64,000 bases of DNA from Neorhizobium vignae (GTDB lineage Bacteria; Pseudomonadota; Alphaproteobacteria; Rhizobiales; Rhizobiaceae), in the NCBI RefSeq assembly GCF_000732195.1, contig NZ_JNNU01000008.1, positions 186,001-250,000 of the forward strand. The letters run 5' to 3'. Below, one piece after another: positions 51,059-60,360 of the stretch. The translations under genes and the position numbers were made by a program. Positions within the stretch are counted from its first letter, which is position 1. The number at the start of each line of letters is the position of its first letter. The notes beneath the pieces were generated by a model. It was given only the letters and a program-made list of their open reading frames with translations, did no database searches and was not told the DNA's origin.

Positions 51059-52000
51059 TCAGGCGCGGCGGCTGCGCAACAGCGTGCGGGCCGACGTGTG
51101 CGGTTCGGCGAGCTGATCCGCCTCCAGCGAGGCGAATAGCCAGTCGAGGAAGACGCGCACGATCGGTGCCGATCGCATGGCCGGCCGGCAGGCGACGTAG
51201 AAGGCGTCGTTGGCCGGAACGCTGAGGTCAAAAGGCACGACCAGCTCGCCGCGGGCGATCAGCTTGCTGGCGGTGATCGTGTCGCCGAGCGCGATCCCCT
51301 GGCCGTGCAGCGCCGCTTCCGTCGAAAACCGCGCGTCGCCCATGAAATATTGCTGCCGGCGCGGCAGGTCGACGGCATCGGCGGCAGAAAGCCAGGTGTT
51401 CCACTCACGCCCGTCCGCATCGCCATGCAGCAGGACATGATCTTCCAGGTCGTGTATCGAGCGTAGCGGCCGGCTGTTGAGCAGGGTCGGGCTGGCGACC
51501 GGGAAGAGCTGCAGGTTGCTCCAGAGCCGCGTCCAGGCATCCGGCCAATTGCCGTCACCATAAAGAAGGGCGACGTCGACATCCGAGGAATGCAATACCG
51601 CCGGATCGTTGGAGGCGGCGAGCTTCAGCGTGACACCCGGAAACTGCTCGGTGAAGGAATTGAGGCGCGGCACGATCCAGAAAGACAGCAGCGCCGGCAC
51701 GCAGGTAATCGACAGCTCACCTGATGTCGCGGGCCGTTTCATCTGCGCGGTCGCGGCGGCAATCTCGCCGAAGGCCTGGCTGACGGCGGGCAGCAGCAGC
51801 GCGCCCTCCGAGGTGAGCTTCAGCCGCTTGGCGCCGCGTTCGAACAGCGAAACCTGCAGCGAGCTTTCCAGTGCCTTGATCTGATGGCTGACCGCGCCGT
51901 GGGTAACGTTGAGCTCCCGCGCCGCTGCCGAAACCGAGCCGCGGCGGGCGGTCGCCTCGAAGGCGCGCAGCGGATTGAGGGGTGGCAGGCGGTTGGTCAT
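51059..52000 (-). CDS. LysR-family regulator, GcvA-like
   Basis: A 313-residue LysR protein with the GcvA-type start (PPLNPLRAFEATARRGSVSAAARELNVTHGAVS split over the helix-turn-helix), linker helix and effector domain. It is divergent from an agmatinase-family gene with about 170 bases between starts and is the likely regulator of the polyamine/guanidino cluster to the right. A short inverted repeat lies just upstream. Confidence 0.92.
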   Translation of the reverse strand: MTNRLPPLNPLRAFEATARRGSVSAAARELNVTHGAVSHQIKALESSLQVSLFERGAKRLKLTSEGALLLPAVSQAFGEIAAATAQMKRPATSGELSITCVPALLSFWIVPRLNSFTEQFPGVTLKLAASNDPAVLHSSDVDVALLYGDGNWPDAWTRLWSNLQLFPVASPTLLNSRPLRSIHDLEDHVLLHGDADGREWNTWLSAADAVDLPRRQQYFMGDARFSTEAALHGQGIALGDTITASKLIARGELVVPFDLSVPANDAFYVACRPAMRSAPIVRVFLDWLFASLEADQLAEPHTSARTLLRSRRA

Positions 52001-52019
52001 TTCATTCCCTGCGCTGAAC

Positions 52020-52030
52020 CTAAGTGTTAG
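52020..52030. promoter_or_regulatory. small inverted repeat, possible LysR site
   Basis: CTAA-GTG-TTAG, 20 bases upstream of the LysR start, in an AT-rich patch. Short arms, so weak evidence alone; position suits autoregulation. Confidence 0.3.
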
Positions 52031-52172
52031 TTTTTCTCACAGCTACCGCTAGAACAATCTCAATTGCTTTTCCACCCGCACCTGACGGATAATGATGAAA
52101 ACAAGGGCTGCAAGCCCGGTGGAACAAAAAATAGGCTGCGTACAAGCAGCCCTGCTGACAGGTGAGGCGATC

Positions 52173-53231
52173 ATGACATTCGACGCGAAGAAGCTCGACG
52201 AATTGCGCGCAAAATATCTCGACAGCCCCGGCGGCGAGATTTTCGATCCGAAATTCAAAAAGGTCGGCGAAAAAATCTTCGACAAGGCCGGCACCCGCCT
52301 CGCGCCCTATGCGGGCATTCCCACACTTCTGGATGCACCCTACAGGCCACTCGACGCGGCGAACCCGGATTTCGGCGACCTGCAGGTGGCGATGATCGGT
52401 ATGCCGATGGATCTCGGCGTCACCAACCGCCCTGGCTCACGCTTCGGGCCGCGGGCGCTGCGCACCATCGAGCGTGTCGGCCCCTATAACCACGTGATGG
52501 AATGCGCGCCAATCTACGAACTGAATGTCGCCGATATCGGCGACGTGGCCTTCCGCAGCCGCTACCGGCTGGAAATGAGCCATGACGACATCGAAAAGCG
52601 TGTGGGCCAGATCGTCGATGCCGGCGTGCTGCCGCTCTCGGTCGGTGGCGACCATTCGATCACCCATCCGATCCTGAAGGCGGTCGGCAAACGAGCGCCT
52701 GTCGGCATGATCCATATCGACGCCCATTGCGATACGAGCGGTTTTTTCGACGAGACCAAGTTCCACCACGGCGGCCCGTTCCGCAACGCAGTGCTCGACG
52801 GCGTGCTCGACCCCACCCGGACGATCCAGATCGGCATCCGGGGTGCCGCCGAATATCTCTGGGAGTTTTCCTACGAGTCCGGCATGACCGTCATCCATGC
52901 GGAGGAAGTGACCGGCATGGGGCTTGCGGCGATCATCGAGAAGGCCAAGAAAATCGTCGGCGACGGCCCGACCTATGTCTCCTTCGATATCGACAGCCTC
53001 GACCCAAGCTTTGCGCCCGGCACCGGAACGCCGGAGATCGGCGGGCTCACCACCCGCGAAGTGCTGGAACTGATCCGCGGCCTCAAGGGCATCAACATTG
53101 TCGGCGGCGACGTGGTCGAGGTGGCGCCGCAATATGACGCGACCAACAACACGGCCCATGCTGGCGCCCAGATATTGTTCGAAATTCTGAGCCTGATGGT
53201 CTTCAGCCCTTCCGTGAAGGGCCGCGCCTGA
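52173..53231 (+). CDS. agmatinase-family ureohydrolase
   Basis: A 352-residue manganese enzyme; start at ATG 52173 behind GTGAGG. Metal-site motifs of the arginase/agmatinase family are intact: GGDHSITHP, HIDAHCDT and SFDIDSLDPSFAPGTGTPE. It should release urea from a guanidino compound. Family members split between agmatinase, guanidinobutyrase, guanidinopropionase and the newer guanidine hydrolases; the longer N-terminal arm (about 60 residues before the core) is as in guanidinobutyrase/GdmH-like proteins. It heads the cluster with a Pot-type importer. Confidence 0.9.
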   Translation: MTFDAKKLDELRAKYLDSPGGEIFDPKFKKVGEKIFDKAGTRLAPYAGIPTLLDAPYRPLDAANPDFGDLQVAMIGMPMDLGVTNRPGSRFGPRALRTIERVGPYNHVMECAPIYELNVADIGDVAFRSRYRLEMSHDDIEKRVGQIVDAGVLPLSVGGDHSITHPILKAVGKRAPVGMIHIDAHCDTSGFFDETKFHHGGPFRNAVLDGVLDPTRTIQIGIRGAAEYLWEFSYESGMTVIHAEEVTGMGLAAIIEKAKKIVGDGPTYVSFDIDSLDPSFAPGTGTPEIGGLTTREVLELIRGLKGINIVGGDVVEVAPQYDATNNTAHAGAQILFEILSLMVFSPSVKGRA

Positions 53232-53304
53232 CATAAACTGCAAACAACAAGGGAACTCGCCGGCCGGCGAAGCACCGGCAGGCCTAAAAACAAAGGAGAA
53301 CATC

Positions 53305-54393
53305 ATGCGTGACATTCTGAACGCCAAACTCGGCCGCCGCGGCGTGCTCGGTGCCGGTCTCGCCGGCGCCTCCATGCTGGCCATGCCCTCGGTGCTGCGC
53401 GCCCAGGACAAGTCGCTGAAGGTCGGCGTCTATGGCGGCTTCTTCAAGGATTCGTTCGACAAGAACATCTTTCCGGACTTCACCAAGGCAACCGGCATCG
53501 CCATCGAATCCGTCGCCGAGCCGACCGGCGAAGCCTGGCTGGTTCAGCTCGAACAGGCCGCCAAGGCGGGTGCCGCTCCGGCCGACGTCTCGATGATGTC
53601 GCAGGTCGCCATGCTGAAGGGCCAGTCGACCAAGCTCTGGGCGCCGCTCGACGCCGCCAAGCTGCCGAATTCCAAGAACCTTATCGATCACTTCGTCAAC
53701 AAATATCCGGACGGCAAGATCGCCGGCATCGGCGCCGTTTCCTGGTACATCACACTGGTGACCAATACGCAGGCCTACAAGGAAGCCCCGACCTCCTGGG
53801 CGGCCCTGTGGGACAAGGCCAATGCCGACAAGCTCGGCCTGCTCGCGCTCGTCTCCAACTCCTTCCTGCTCGAAGTGACGGCAAAGACCTTCATGGGCGG
53901 CACCAAGGCGCTCGACACCGACGAGGGCATCCTCAAGGCGCTCGAAAAGCTCGCGGAAGTGAAGCCGAACGTCCGCCTCTGGTATCGCGACGAGGCACAG
54001 TTCGAACAGGCTTTGAAGTCGGGTGAAATTCCGATGGGCCAGTATTACCACGACGTCACCGGCCTTGCCGCCTCGCAGGGAAGCCCGGTCCGCTCGACCT
54101 TCCCGAAGGAGGGCGGCATTCAGGACAGCGGCTGCTGGGCTCTGTCGCGTGCCTCGAAGAAGACCGAGGAAGCGCACACGTTCATCAACTACATGTGCCA
54201 GCCAGCCATTCAGGCGACCCTGTCGCGCAAGGTCGGCACCTCGCCGACCGTCAAGCGCGACCTGCTCGACCTGACTGCCGCCGAATTCGCCTCGGTCTCT
54301 TCCGATATCGAGCCGATCATCCCGCGTTACGATCTCTACCAGACCAAGTCCGACTTCCTGAACCAGAAGTGGACGGAGATGATCGCAGGGTGA
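53305..54393 (+). CDS. PotD/spermidine-type ABC importer binding protein
   Basis: A 362-residue exported protein. The signal peptide carries twin arginines (LGRRGVLGAGLAGASML) and cleaves near RAQ at 34, so Tat export is likely. The mature part follows the PotD/PotF pattern (KVGVYGGFFKDSFDKNIFPD, then TGIAIESVAEPTGE). It binds a polyamine or related cation or guanidino compound in the periplasm for the downstream ATPase and permeases. An AAAGGAG site precedes the start. Confidence 0.9.
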   Translation: MRDILNAKLGRRGVLGAGLAGASMLAMPSVLRAQDKSLKVGVYGGFFKDSFDKNIFPDFTKATGIAIESVAEPTGEAWLVQLEQAAKAGAAPADVSMMSQVAMLKGQSTKLWAPLDAAKLPNSKNLIDHFVNKYPDGKIAGIGAVSWYITLVTNTQAYKEAPTSWAALWDKANADKLGLLALVSNSFLLEVTAKTFMGGTKALDTDEGILKALEKLAEVKPNVRLWYRDEAQFEQALKSGEIPMGQYYHDVTGLAASQGSPVRSTFPKEGGIQDSGCWALSRASKKTEEAHTFINYMCQPAIQATLSRKVGTSPTVKRDLLDLTAAEFASVSSDIEPIIPRYDLYQTKSDFLNQKWTEMIAG

Positions 54394-54413
54394 TTTTTTG
54401 ATAGTCTTGTGAG

Positions 54414-54580
54414 GTCGGGGCAGGAAACCCCTCACCCGACCTCCGCTTCGCTCGACCACTCTCTCCTCAGGGGGAGAGGAGGGAATGGCGAGGGTGCAGC
54501 ACAAATATCTTCTCCCCAGCGGGGAGAAGGTGCCCGAAGGGCGGATGAAGGGGTGGCGCCATACCTCTCATCTCACCAAC
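54414..54580. repeat. RIME-like palindromic intergenic repeat
   Basis: Between the binding protein and the ATPase lie two GC-rich palindromes: CTCTCCTCAGGGGGAGAG near 54462-54479 and CTTCTCCCC-AGC-GGGGAGAAG at 54509-54529, with flanks (CCCTCACCCG and GCCCGAAGGGCGGATGAAG) typical of the mosaic repeats scattered in Rhizobium genomes. It is inside an operon and may process or stabilise mRNA. Confidence 0.75.
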
Positions 54581-54607
54581 CAGGCGGAACTCACCTGCGG
54601 AGACCGA

Positions 54608-55645
54608 ATGTCCGGATTGAACCTCAACCATGTGACGAAGCAGTTCGGCAACTTCACGGCCGTCAACGACGTGAGCCTGTCGGTGCCGGACGGGACGTTC
54701 GTCTGCCTGCTCGGACCATCCGGCTGCGGCAAGACCACGCTGATGCGGATGATCGCCGGCCTCGATCTTCCGACCGGCGGCTCGATCGAGCTCGGCGGGT
54801 CAGACATCACCGCGGTCCCCACCCACAAGCGCGATCTCGGCATGGTCTTCCAGTCGCTAGCGCTTTTCCCGCACCTGACGGTCGGCGAGAACATCGCCTA
54901 TTCGCTGCGCATCCGCGGTACGCCCAAGGACGCACAGAAGAAGCGCGTCGATGAACTCTTGGCGATGATCCACCTGCCGGGCTTCGCGGACCGTTCGGTG
55001 GCAAAACTTTCCGGTGGCCAAAGGCAGCGCGTGGCGATCGCCCGCGCCCTCGCCATCTCGCCCAAGCTCTTCCTGCTCGACGAACCATTATCCGCGCTCG
55101 ATGCGAAGCTTCGCGAGGCGATGCAGGTCGAGCTGCGTCAGTTGCAGCAGCGGCTCGGCATCACCACCATCGTCGTCACCCATGATCAGCGCGAAGCGAT
55201 GACCATGGCCGACACGGTCGTCGTCATGAACGGCGGCGAGATCCGCCAGGCAGCAGCCCCGGTCGATATCTACCGCCGCCCGGCTGACAGTTTCGTCGCC
55301 GATTTCATCGGCCAGACCAACCTCCTGCCCGTCGCAGCCGACAGCGCCGGCCGCGCCAGCGTGCTTGGCGAGGTGGTCGAGGGAATTTCGCTCCCCGCCG
55401 GTGCGGCAAAAGGCATGCTGTCGGTGCGGCCGGAAGACGTGCAACTTACCGCTCCCGGGCATGGCGCGATTGCCGGCACGGTCACCTTCATTCGCGATCT
55501 CGGCGGCGCCATCGAAACCTTCGTGGAAGCCGGGGGTACCCAGGTGATCGCGGTATCTTCGCCGCGCAACCGGCCTGACGTCTCGGTCGGCCAGAGCGTC
55601 GGCATAAGGCTCGATCCAGCCACCAGCGTGGTGCTCGCCCGATGA
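54608..55645 (+). CDS. PotA-type ABC importer ATPase
   Basis: A 345-residue ATPase; start at ATG 54608, preceded by GCGGAGA. Walker A GPSGCGKTT, Q-loop MVFQSLALFPH, signature LSGGQRQRVAIARAL, Walker B LFLLDEPLSALD and the switch histidine in VTHDQREA are intact, and the C-terminal TOBE domain (about 260-345) is of the polyamine/iron importer type. Its stop overlaps the first permease by 4 bases. Confidence 0.92.
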   Translation: MSGLNLNHVTKQFGNFTAVNDVSLSVPDGTFVCLLGPSGCGKTTLMRMIAGLDLPTGGSIELGGSDITAVPTHKRDLGMVFQSLALFPHLTVGENIAYSLRIRGTPKDAQKKRVDELLAMIHLPGFADRSVAKLSGGQRQRVAIARALAISPKLFLLDEPLSALDAKLREAMQVELRQLQQRLGITTIVVTHDQREAMTMADTVVVMNGGEIRQAAAPVDIYRRPADSFVADFIGQTNLLPVAADSAGRASVLGEVVEGISLPAGAAKGMLSVRPEDVQLTAPGHGAIAGTVTFIRDLGGAIETFVEAGGTQVIAVSSPRNRPDVSVGQSVGIRLDPATSVVLAR

Positions 55646-56496
55646 GACGCGAACCGCCGCAGCGTCTTGCCGACTACGGACCGCTCTTTTTCCCGGCGGG
55701 CATGCTGATCGTGTTTTTCGTGGTGCCGTTCGCCACGATGATCGCCGTGTCGGTCTTCCAACGTGAACAGGGCGGTTTTTATACACCCGCCTTCGTATTC
55801 GACAACTACGCCCGTTTCCTCAGCCTGTTCTTCGGCAAGGTTCTGGGTTTTTCGCTGTTCCTGGCGATCGCCGTCGCGGCGGCCTGCGTGGTCATCGGCA
55901 TTCCCTTCACCTATCTCCTCTCCCGCTCGCCCCGAAAAATCCAGATCGTCTGGCTGGTGGCGCTGCTTTCCATCCTGTCGCTCTCGGAAGTGATGATTGG
56001 CTTTGCCTGGTCGACGCTGTTTTCGCGCACCGCCGGCATCACCAACCTGTTCGTCTGGCTGGGGCTGATGACCCAGGCCCAGGCGCTGACCCCGAGTTTC
56101 GGGGCGGTTATGACCGCCATGACCTACCAGGCCTTCCCCTATACGGTCCTGGTCCTTTATCCGGCGCTGGTGCGCCTCGACCCGACGCTGACGGAAGCGG
56201 CGCGCACGCTCGGCGCCTCGCCGGTCAAGGCCTTCTTCACCGTCGTGGTGCCGGCGCTGCGCAACACCATTCTGGCGACGCTGATCATGGTCTTCATCTT
56301 CGCGCTCGGCTCCTACCTGCTGCCGCAGCTGCTTGGAAGGCCGCAGCACTGGACGCTGTCGGTGCTGATCACCGACCAGGCGATCTACCAGTCGAACATG
56401 CCGTTCGCTGCCGCCATGGCCGTTTTCCTGGTGCTGGTGTCGCTGGCGCTGGTTGGCTTGGCCCTTTATGCCGGACAGCAGAGGCAAGCGAAATGA
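55642..56496 (+). CDS. PotB-type ABC importer permease
   Basis: A 284-residue inner-membrane protein with six helices and the EAA loop (PTLTEAARTLGASPVKAFF). It overlaps the ATPase and the second permease by 4 bases each, so the three are co-translated. Confidence 0.9.
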   Translation: MRREPPQRLADYGPLFFPAGMLIVFFVVPFATMIAVSVFQREQGGFYTPAFVFDNYARFLSLFFGKVLGFSLFLAIAVAAACVVIGIPFTYLLSRSPRKIQIVWLVALLSILSLSEVMIGFAWSTLFSRTAGITNLFVWLGLMTQAQALTPSFGAVMTAMTYQAFPYTVLVLYPALVRLDPTLTEAARTLGASPVKAFFTVVVPALRNTILATLIMVFIFALGSYLLPQLLGRPQHWTLSVLITDQAIYQSNMPFAAAMAVFLVLVSLALVGLALYAGQQRQAK

Positions 56497-57287
56497 CAGC
56501 ACTCCGCCGCCTGTTCTTCTTCGTCGTCGGCCTGTTCCTCGCTTTGCCGCTGATCGTCGTCGCCGGCGTCTCGATCAATGCGCGCCAGACGCTCGCCTTT
56601 CCGCCGCAGGGCTTTTCGCTCTCCTGGTACGGCCAGATCTTCACCAATCCCGAATGGCGCAATGCGCTGATCGCCTCGCTGACGCTTGCCGCCTCCTCGG
56701 CGCTTCTGGCGCTGCTGATCGCCCTGCCGCTTGCCTGGTTCCTGTGGAGGCGGATCGCCCCCTGGGCCAACATCTTCCAGCTTCTCGGCGTCGCGCCCTT
56801 TACCCTGCCGCCGGTCATCACCGCGCTTGGGCTCCTCACCTTCTGGGCGACCACCGGCTTCTACGGCCAACCGTGGACGGCGGTGATCAGCCACGGCATC
56901 TTCTTCGTCACTCTGCCGCTGGTGACCCTGTCGCTCGGCTTTTCGGCCATCGACCGTTCGCTGGTGGAAGCGGCCGCCACCATGGGCGCCGACGATCGGG
57001 TAATTTTCCGCACCGTCGTGCTGCCGCTGATCCTGCCCTATCTTGTCTCGGGTTACGCCTTTGCCTTCGTTTTGTCGCTGAACGAATATATCGTCGCCTA
57101 CATGACCGTCGGCTTCACCATGGAAACCCTGCCGATCAAGATCTTCAACGCGCTGCGCTACGGTTACACGCCGACCATGGCAGCGGTGACTGTGCTGTTC
57201 CTGGTCATCGCGGCGGTGATTTTCGGTCTCGTGGCGCGCTTCGGAGACCTGCCGAAACTCTTGGGCGCCATGTCGGACGAGCGCTAA
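56493..57287 (+). CDS. PotC-type ABC importer permease
   Basis: A 264-residue permease, six helices, EAA loop DRSLVEAAATMGADDRVIF. It forms the membrane heterodimer with the upstream permease. A nitrilase-family gene follows after 12 bases and belongs to the operon. Confidence 0.9.
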   Translation: MTALRRLFFFVVGLFLALPLIVVAGVSINARQTLAFPPQGFSLSWYGQIFTNPEWRNALIASLTLAASSALLALLIALPLAWFLWRRIAPWANIFQLLGVAPFTLPPVITALGLLTFWATTGFYGQPWTAVISHGIFFVTLPLVTLSLGFSAIDRSLVEAAATMGADDRVIFRTVVLPLILPYLVSGYAFAFVLSLNEYIVAYMTVGFTMETLPIKIFNALRYGYTPTMAAVTVLFLVIAAVIFGLVARFGDLPKLLGAMSDER

Positions 57288-57299
57288 AGGAACAAGCCC

Positions 57300-58070
57300 A
57301 TGAAGATCGCCGGTTTCCAGATGCAGCCCGTCGTCGGCGATATCGAGGCAAATCTCGCCAAGATCGACGCGGCGGCCGAAGAGGCGGCCGCCAAGGGCGC
57401 CACCCTGCTGATCGCCCCGGAACTGGCACTGATCGGTTATGGCGCAGCAGAGAAATTTCCCGACCTTGCCACGCCCGCCCATGGCCCCGTGACCGACCGG
57501 CTGTCGGAGATCGCCTCACAACATGGCTTGGCGATCGTTGCCGGTTTTGCCGAAAAGACTTCCGAAAACACCTTCAACAGCGCCTTCTTCACCGACGGCA
57601 AGGGCCAGACGGCGGTCTACCGCAAATGTAATCTCTACGGCCCCTATGAGCGCAAATGGTTCAGACAGGAGGACCGCCGCCAGATTCTGGTGACACTCGG
57701 CGGCATCAGGCTCGGGTTCCTGATCTGTTACGATGTCGAGTTCCCGGAAAACGTCCGCCAACTCGCAAAGGGCGGCGCCGATCTCGTCGTCGTGCCGACC
57801 GCGCTGCCGACCGGCGGCTCCGGTCAGTTCATCGCCGAACACATGATTCAGGTCCGCGCCTTCGAGAACCAGGTCTTCGTTGCCTATATCAACCACTGCG
57901 GCTCCGACGCCCTGTTCGCCTATGCCGGCCTGTCGCGCATTGCAGCACCTGACGGCAAGCTGATTGCCGAGGCACCCGCGGAGGGCGAAGCCCTGATCAT
58001 CACCGAGGTCGATCCTGCGGCCTACGCCCAGTCGCGAGCGGAAAACACCTATCTCGCCGATCTCGTGTGA
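57300..58070 (+). CDS. carbon-nitrogen hydrolase (nitrilase superfamily amidase)
   Basis: A 256-residue enzyme with the complete catalytic triad: Glu in LIAPELALIGYG, Lys in VYRKCNLYGPYE and Cys in FLICYDVEFPENV. Length and motifs suit aliphatic amidases, omega-amidase or beta-ureido/N-carbamoylputrescine hydrolases rather than true nitrilases. In an operon with a ureohydrolase and polyamine-type importer it probably hydrolyses an amide made from the imported compound, for example 4-guanidinobutyramide. The pathway role is inferred. Confidence 0.88.
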   Translation: MKIAGFQMQPVVGDIEANLAKIDAAAEEAAAKGATLLIAPELALIGYGAAEKFPDLATPAHGPVTDRLSEIASQHGLAIVAGFAEKTSENTFNSAFFTDGKGQTAVYRKCNLYGPYERKWFRQEDRRQILVTLGGIRLGFLICYDVEFPENVRQLAKGGADLVVVPTALPTGGSGQFIAEHMIQVRAFENQVFVAYINHCGSDALFAYAGLSRIAAPDGKLIAEAPAEGEALIITEVDPAAYAQSRAENTYLADLV

Positions 58071-58157
58071 ACCCCGGGCCTCCGGAGCAACGTGAAGCTC
58101 CCATTCCCTTTGATAATGTTGTATAGCATTCAGCGTTACAGCATTCCGGGGGGAGGC

Positions 58158-59237
58158 ATGATACGAATATTCCGGGCGCCGGCTTTTTATATCCAGGGTC
58201 CGGGGTCCTTAAATCTGCTTGGCGAAAAGGCGGCGACGCTCGGCCGTTCGGTCGTGGCGATCTGCGATTCGGTCGTGCTACCGCATATCGAGGCGGATCT
58301 CACCGAGACCCTGAACCGGCAGGATATCACGCCCACAATCATCCCCTTCGATGCGGACGTCACCCATCGGGAAATGGACCGCCTGGCCGAGTTGGTGCGG
58401 TCAAAGGGCGGCGAGGTGGTGGTGGGCATCGGCGGCGGCCGCACGCTCGATGTCGCCAAGGGTGTCTCTCGCCGCGCCGGCCTTCCCTTCGTCAGCGTGC
58501 CGACGGCGGCTTCCACCGATGCGCCGTCGACCCGCGGCATCGTCATCTACGACGACCATCACACGATGATCGCCGTCGAGCAGATGGACCAGAACCCGGC
58601 CTTCGTGATCGTCGACACCGCGATCATCGCCAAGGCCCCTGCCCGGCTGCTGCTCGGCGGCATCGGCGATGCGCTGACCGCAAAATTCGAGACGGAAGGC
58701 GCCTGGAAGGGGACCGGCCTCTCCAAGCAGGGTACGCGGCCCTTGAGGACCGGCGTGATGCTCGGCGATATCTGTTACCGGATGCTGCTCGAACACGGGG
58801 CCGGCGCCATGCGGGTGGCCGGCACCGGCGAGGTGACGCCGGATTTCGAAGCCGTCGTCGAGACGATCCTCTGGGTCAGCGCCGTCGCCTTCGAAAACAC
58901 CGGCCTCTCCATTGCCCATGCGGTCGCGACCGAACTCGGTGCGATCGAGCCGGTGCGAAAACACTCGCTGCATGGCGAACATGCCGCCTACGGCACGCTG
59001 GTGCAGGCAATGGCGGAAGGCCGCCCCGAGGACGAACTGACGACGCTGTTCGGCTTCTTCGACGAGATCGGCATGCCGCGCCGGCTTTCGGCGCTCGGCA
59101 TGCCCGATATCGGTGATGCGGCGATCGAAAAACTCGCGACGGCCTGCGCAGAAAGCCCATTCCTGGTCAACCAGGAGCGGATGCTCGATGCGAATGATCT
59201 GGTCGCCGCCTTCCGTGCTGTGGAAAACTACGTTTAA
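58158..59237 (+). CDS. glycerol dehydrogenase-like zinc/iron alcohol dehydrogenase
   Basis: A 359-residue GldA-type enzyme, start at ATG 58158 behind GGGGGGAGG. NAD-binding VGIGGGRTLDVAKG, metal ligands in GGIGDALTAKFETEGA (Asp) and in SIAHAVATELGAIEP and SLHGEHAAYG (His). Family members oxidise glycerol or small hydroxyacids or reduce hydroxyacetone-type ketones. It has its own promoter region (88 bases after the amidase) and precedes an IclR gene, which may control it. Confidence 0.88.
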   Translation: MIRIFRAPAFYIQGPGSLNLLGEKAATLGRSVVAICDSVVLPHIEADLTETLNRQDITPTIIPFDADVTHREMDRLAELVRSKGGEVVVGIGGGRTLDVAKGVSRRAGLPFVSVPTAASTDAPSTRGIVIYDDHHTMIAVEQMDQNPAFVIVDTAIIAKAPARLLLGGIGDALTAKFETEGAWKGTGLSKQGTRPLRTGVMLGDICYRMLLEHGAGAMRVAGTGEVTPDFEAVVETILWVSAVAFENTGLSIAHAVATELGAIEPVRKHSLHGEHAAYGTLVQAMAEGRPEDELTTLFGFFDEIGMPRRLSALGMPDIGDAAIEKLATACAESPFLVNQERMLDANDLVAAFRAVENYV

Positions 59238-59295
59238 AGCGGCTCGACCTGCTACAAATATAAATATAATCAACTGGGAACACAGGGGATTTAGG

Positions 59296-60198
59296 ATGCC
59301 GTCAGATAAGACCAAGGCGCCGGAGGAATGGACCCAACGCCGCATTCAATCGATCGAGGTCGGCTTCCAGGTCATTCGCGCCATGGAGGCGGCGAACGGG
59401 CCGCTGCCGCTGCGCGATATCGCCGCCGCCGCCGGCATGCCGCCAAGCAAGGCACATCTCTACCTTGTCAGCTTCGTCAAGGAGGGCGTCGCCTTCCAGG
59501 ATCCGGTCACTGGACATTACGGGCTCGGCCGCTTCGCGATCCAGCTCGGCCTGTCGGCCATCCGCCAGCTCGACGTGGTGGAATTCGCCCGCGAAGAGCT
59601 CGCGGCGCTGCAGCGCACCGCCGGTTTCGCAACCTATCTTTCGCTCTGGGGCGATCGCGGCCCGGGCATCGTTTCCAAGGTGGACGGCGAGCGGCAGGGA
59701 TCGCTTGCCGTGCGCCTCGGCTACGTGCTGCCGCTCCTGACCTCGGCAACCGGCCAGGTCTTCCTCACCTATCTCAACGAAAGCGAGACCATGGCGGTGC
59801 GGCAGGACGAGATCGCTGCTGCCAAGCGGGGTGCGTCGGATGATGCGGCCTCGCTCTCGCCGCGCGTCACCACGACCAAGGAAATCCAGAAGATCATCGA
59901 GACCGTGCGCCACCAAGGTTATGCGATGACGGTCAACAGCATCAATTCGAGCTTCGCCGCGGTCGCCGCGCCGGTCTTCGACTATAGCGGCCGGATCGTC
60001 GCGACCATGACCGTGCTCGGATCCGACAAACAGCTCGCCGGCCCCCGCAAGAAACCGACGATCGACGCCCTTATGGCCGCCGCCCATCGGCTCTCCGAAC
60101 GGCTCGGCGCGCCCGGCCGCGGGGCGACGAACGAGGACAGCGTCAAACTGCCCGCGCCGCCGAAGCCGACGCGGGCAAAGAGCACGGCGGGACGGTAA
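59296..60198 (+). CDS. IclR-family transcriptional regulator
   Basis: A 300-residue IclR protein with winged helix at about 15-75 (PLPLRDIAAAAGMPPSKAHLYL) and effector domain at about 90-260. It lies just upstream of and in the same direction as the gentisate genes and is their likely regulator. The weak AGG before the ATG and the 160-base gap to the next gene suggest separate transcripts. Confidence 0.9.
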   Translation: MPSDKTKAPEEWTQRRIQSIEVGFQVIRAMEAANGPLPLRDIAAAAGMPPSKAHLYLVSFVKEGVAFQDPVTGHYGLGRFAIQLGLSAIRQLDVVEFAREELAALQRTAGFATYLSLWGDRGPGIVSKVDGERQGSLAVRLGYVLPLLTSATGQVFLTYLNESETMAVRQDEIAAAKRGASDDAASLSPRVTTTKEIQKIIETVRHQGYAMTVNSINSSFAAVAAPVFDYSGRIVATMTVLGSDKQLAGPRKKPTIDALMAAAHRLSERLGAPGRGATNEDSVKLPAPPKPTRAKSTAGR

Positions 60199-60330
60199 TT
60201 ATCGCCCATATTGCACCCCGGGTTGACGAGGGTTCGTGTGCAGTGAAGCAGGACATCGCAATGGGCTGATCTGCCTCCTTCATACGTCCATGATTGACGC
60301 CATCAAATTAATTAGTATACCTTACGATCT

Positions 60331-60347
60331 TCGGCTGGAGGAGCCGA
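60331..60347 (+). promoter_or_regulatory. leader hairpin enclosing a GGAGG
   Basis: TCGGCT-GGAGG-AGCCGA, 6-base arms with GGAGG as the loop, followed by the true GAGGAGGAG site of the gentisate dioxygenase start at 60361. The AT-rich box AAATTAATTAGTATACC at 60306-60322 just upstream may be an operator or promoter. Confidence 0.35.
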
Positions 60348-60360
60348 GGAGGAGGATTTC

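Noticed and set aside
53232..53290. GC-rich palindrome CGCCGGCCGGCG after the agmatinase-family gene as a terminator
   Set aside because: It lacks a following T-run, and the downstream binding-protein gene probably belongs to the same transcript.
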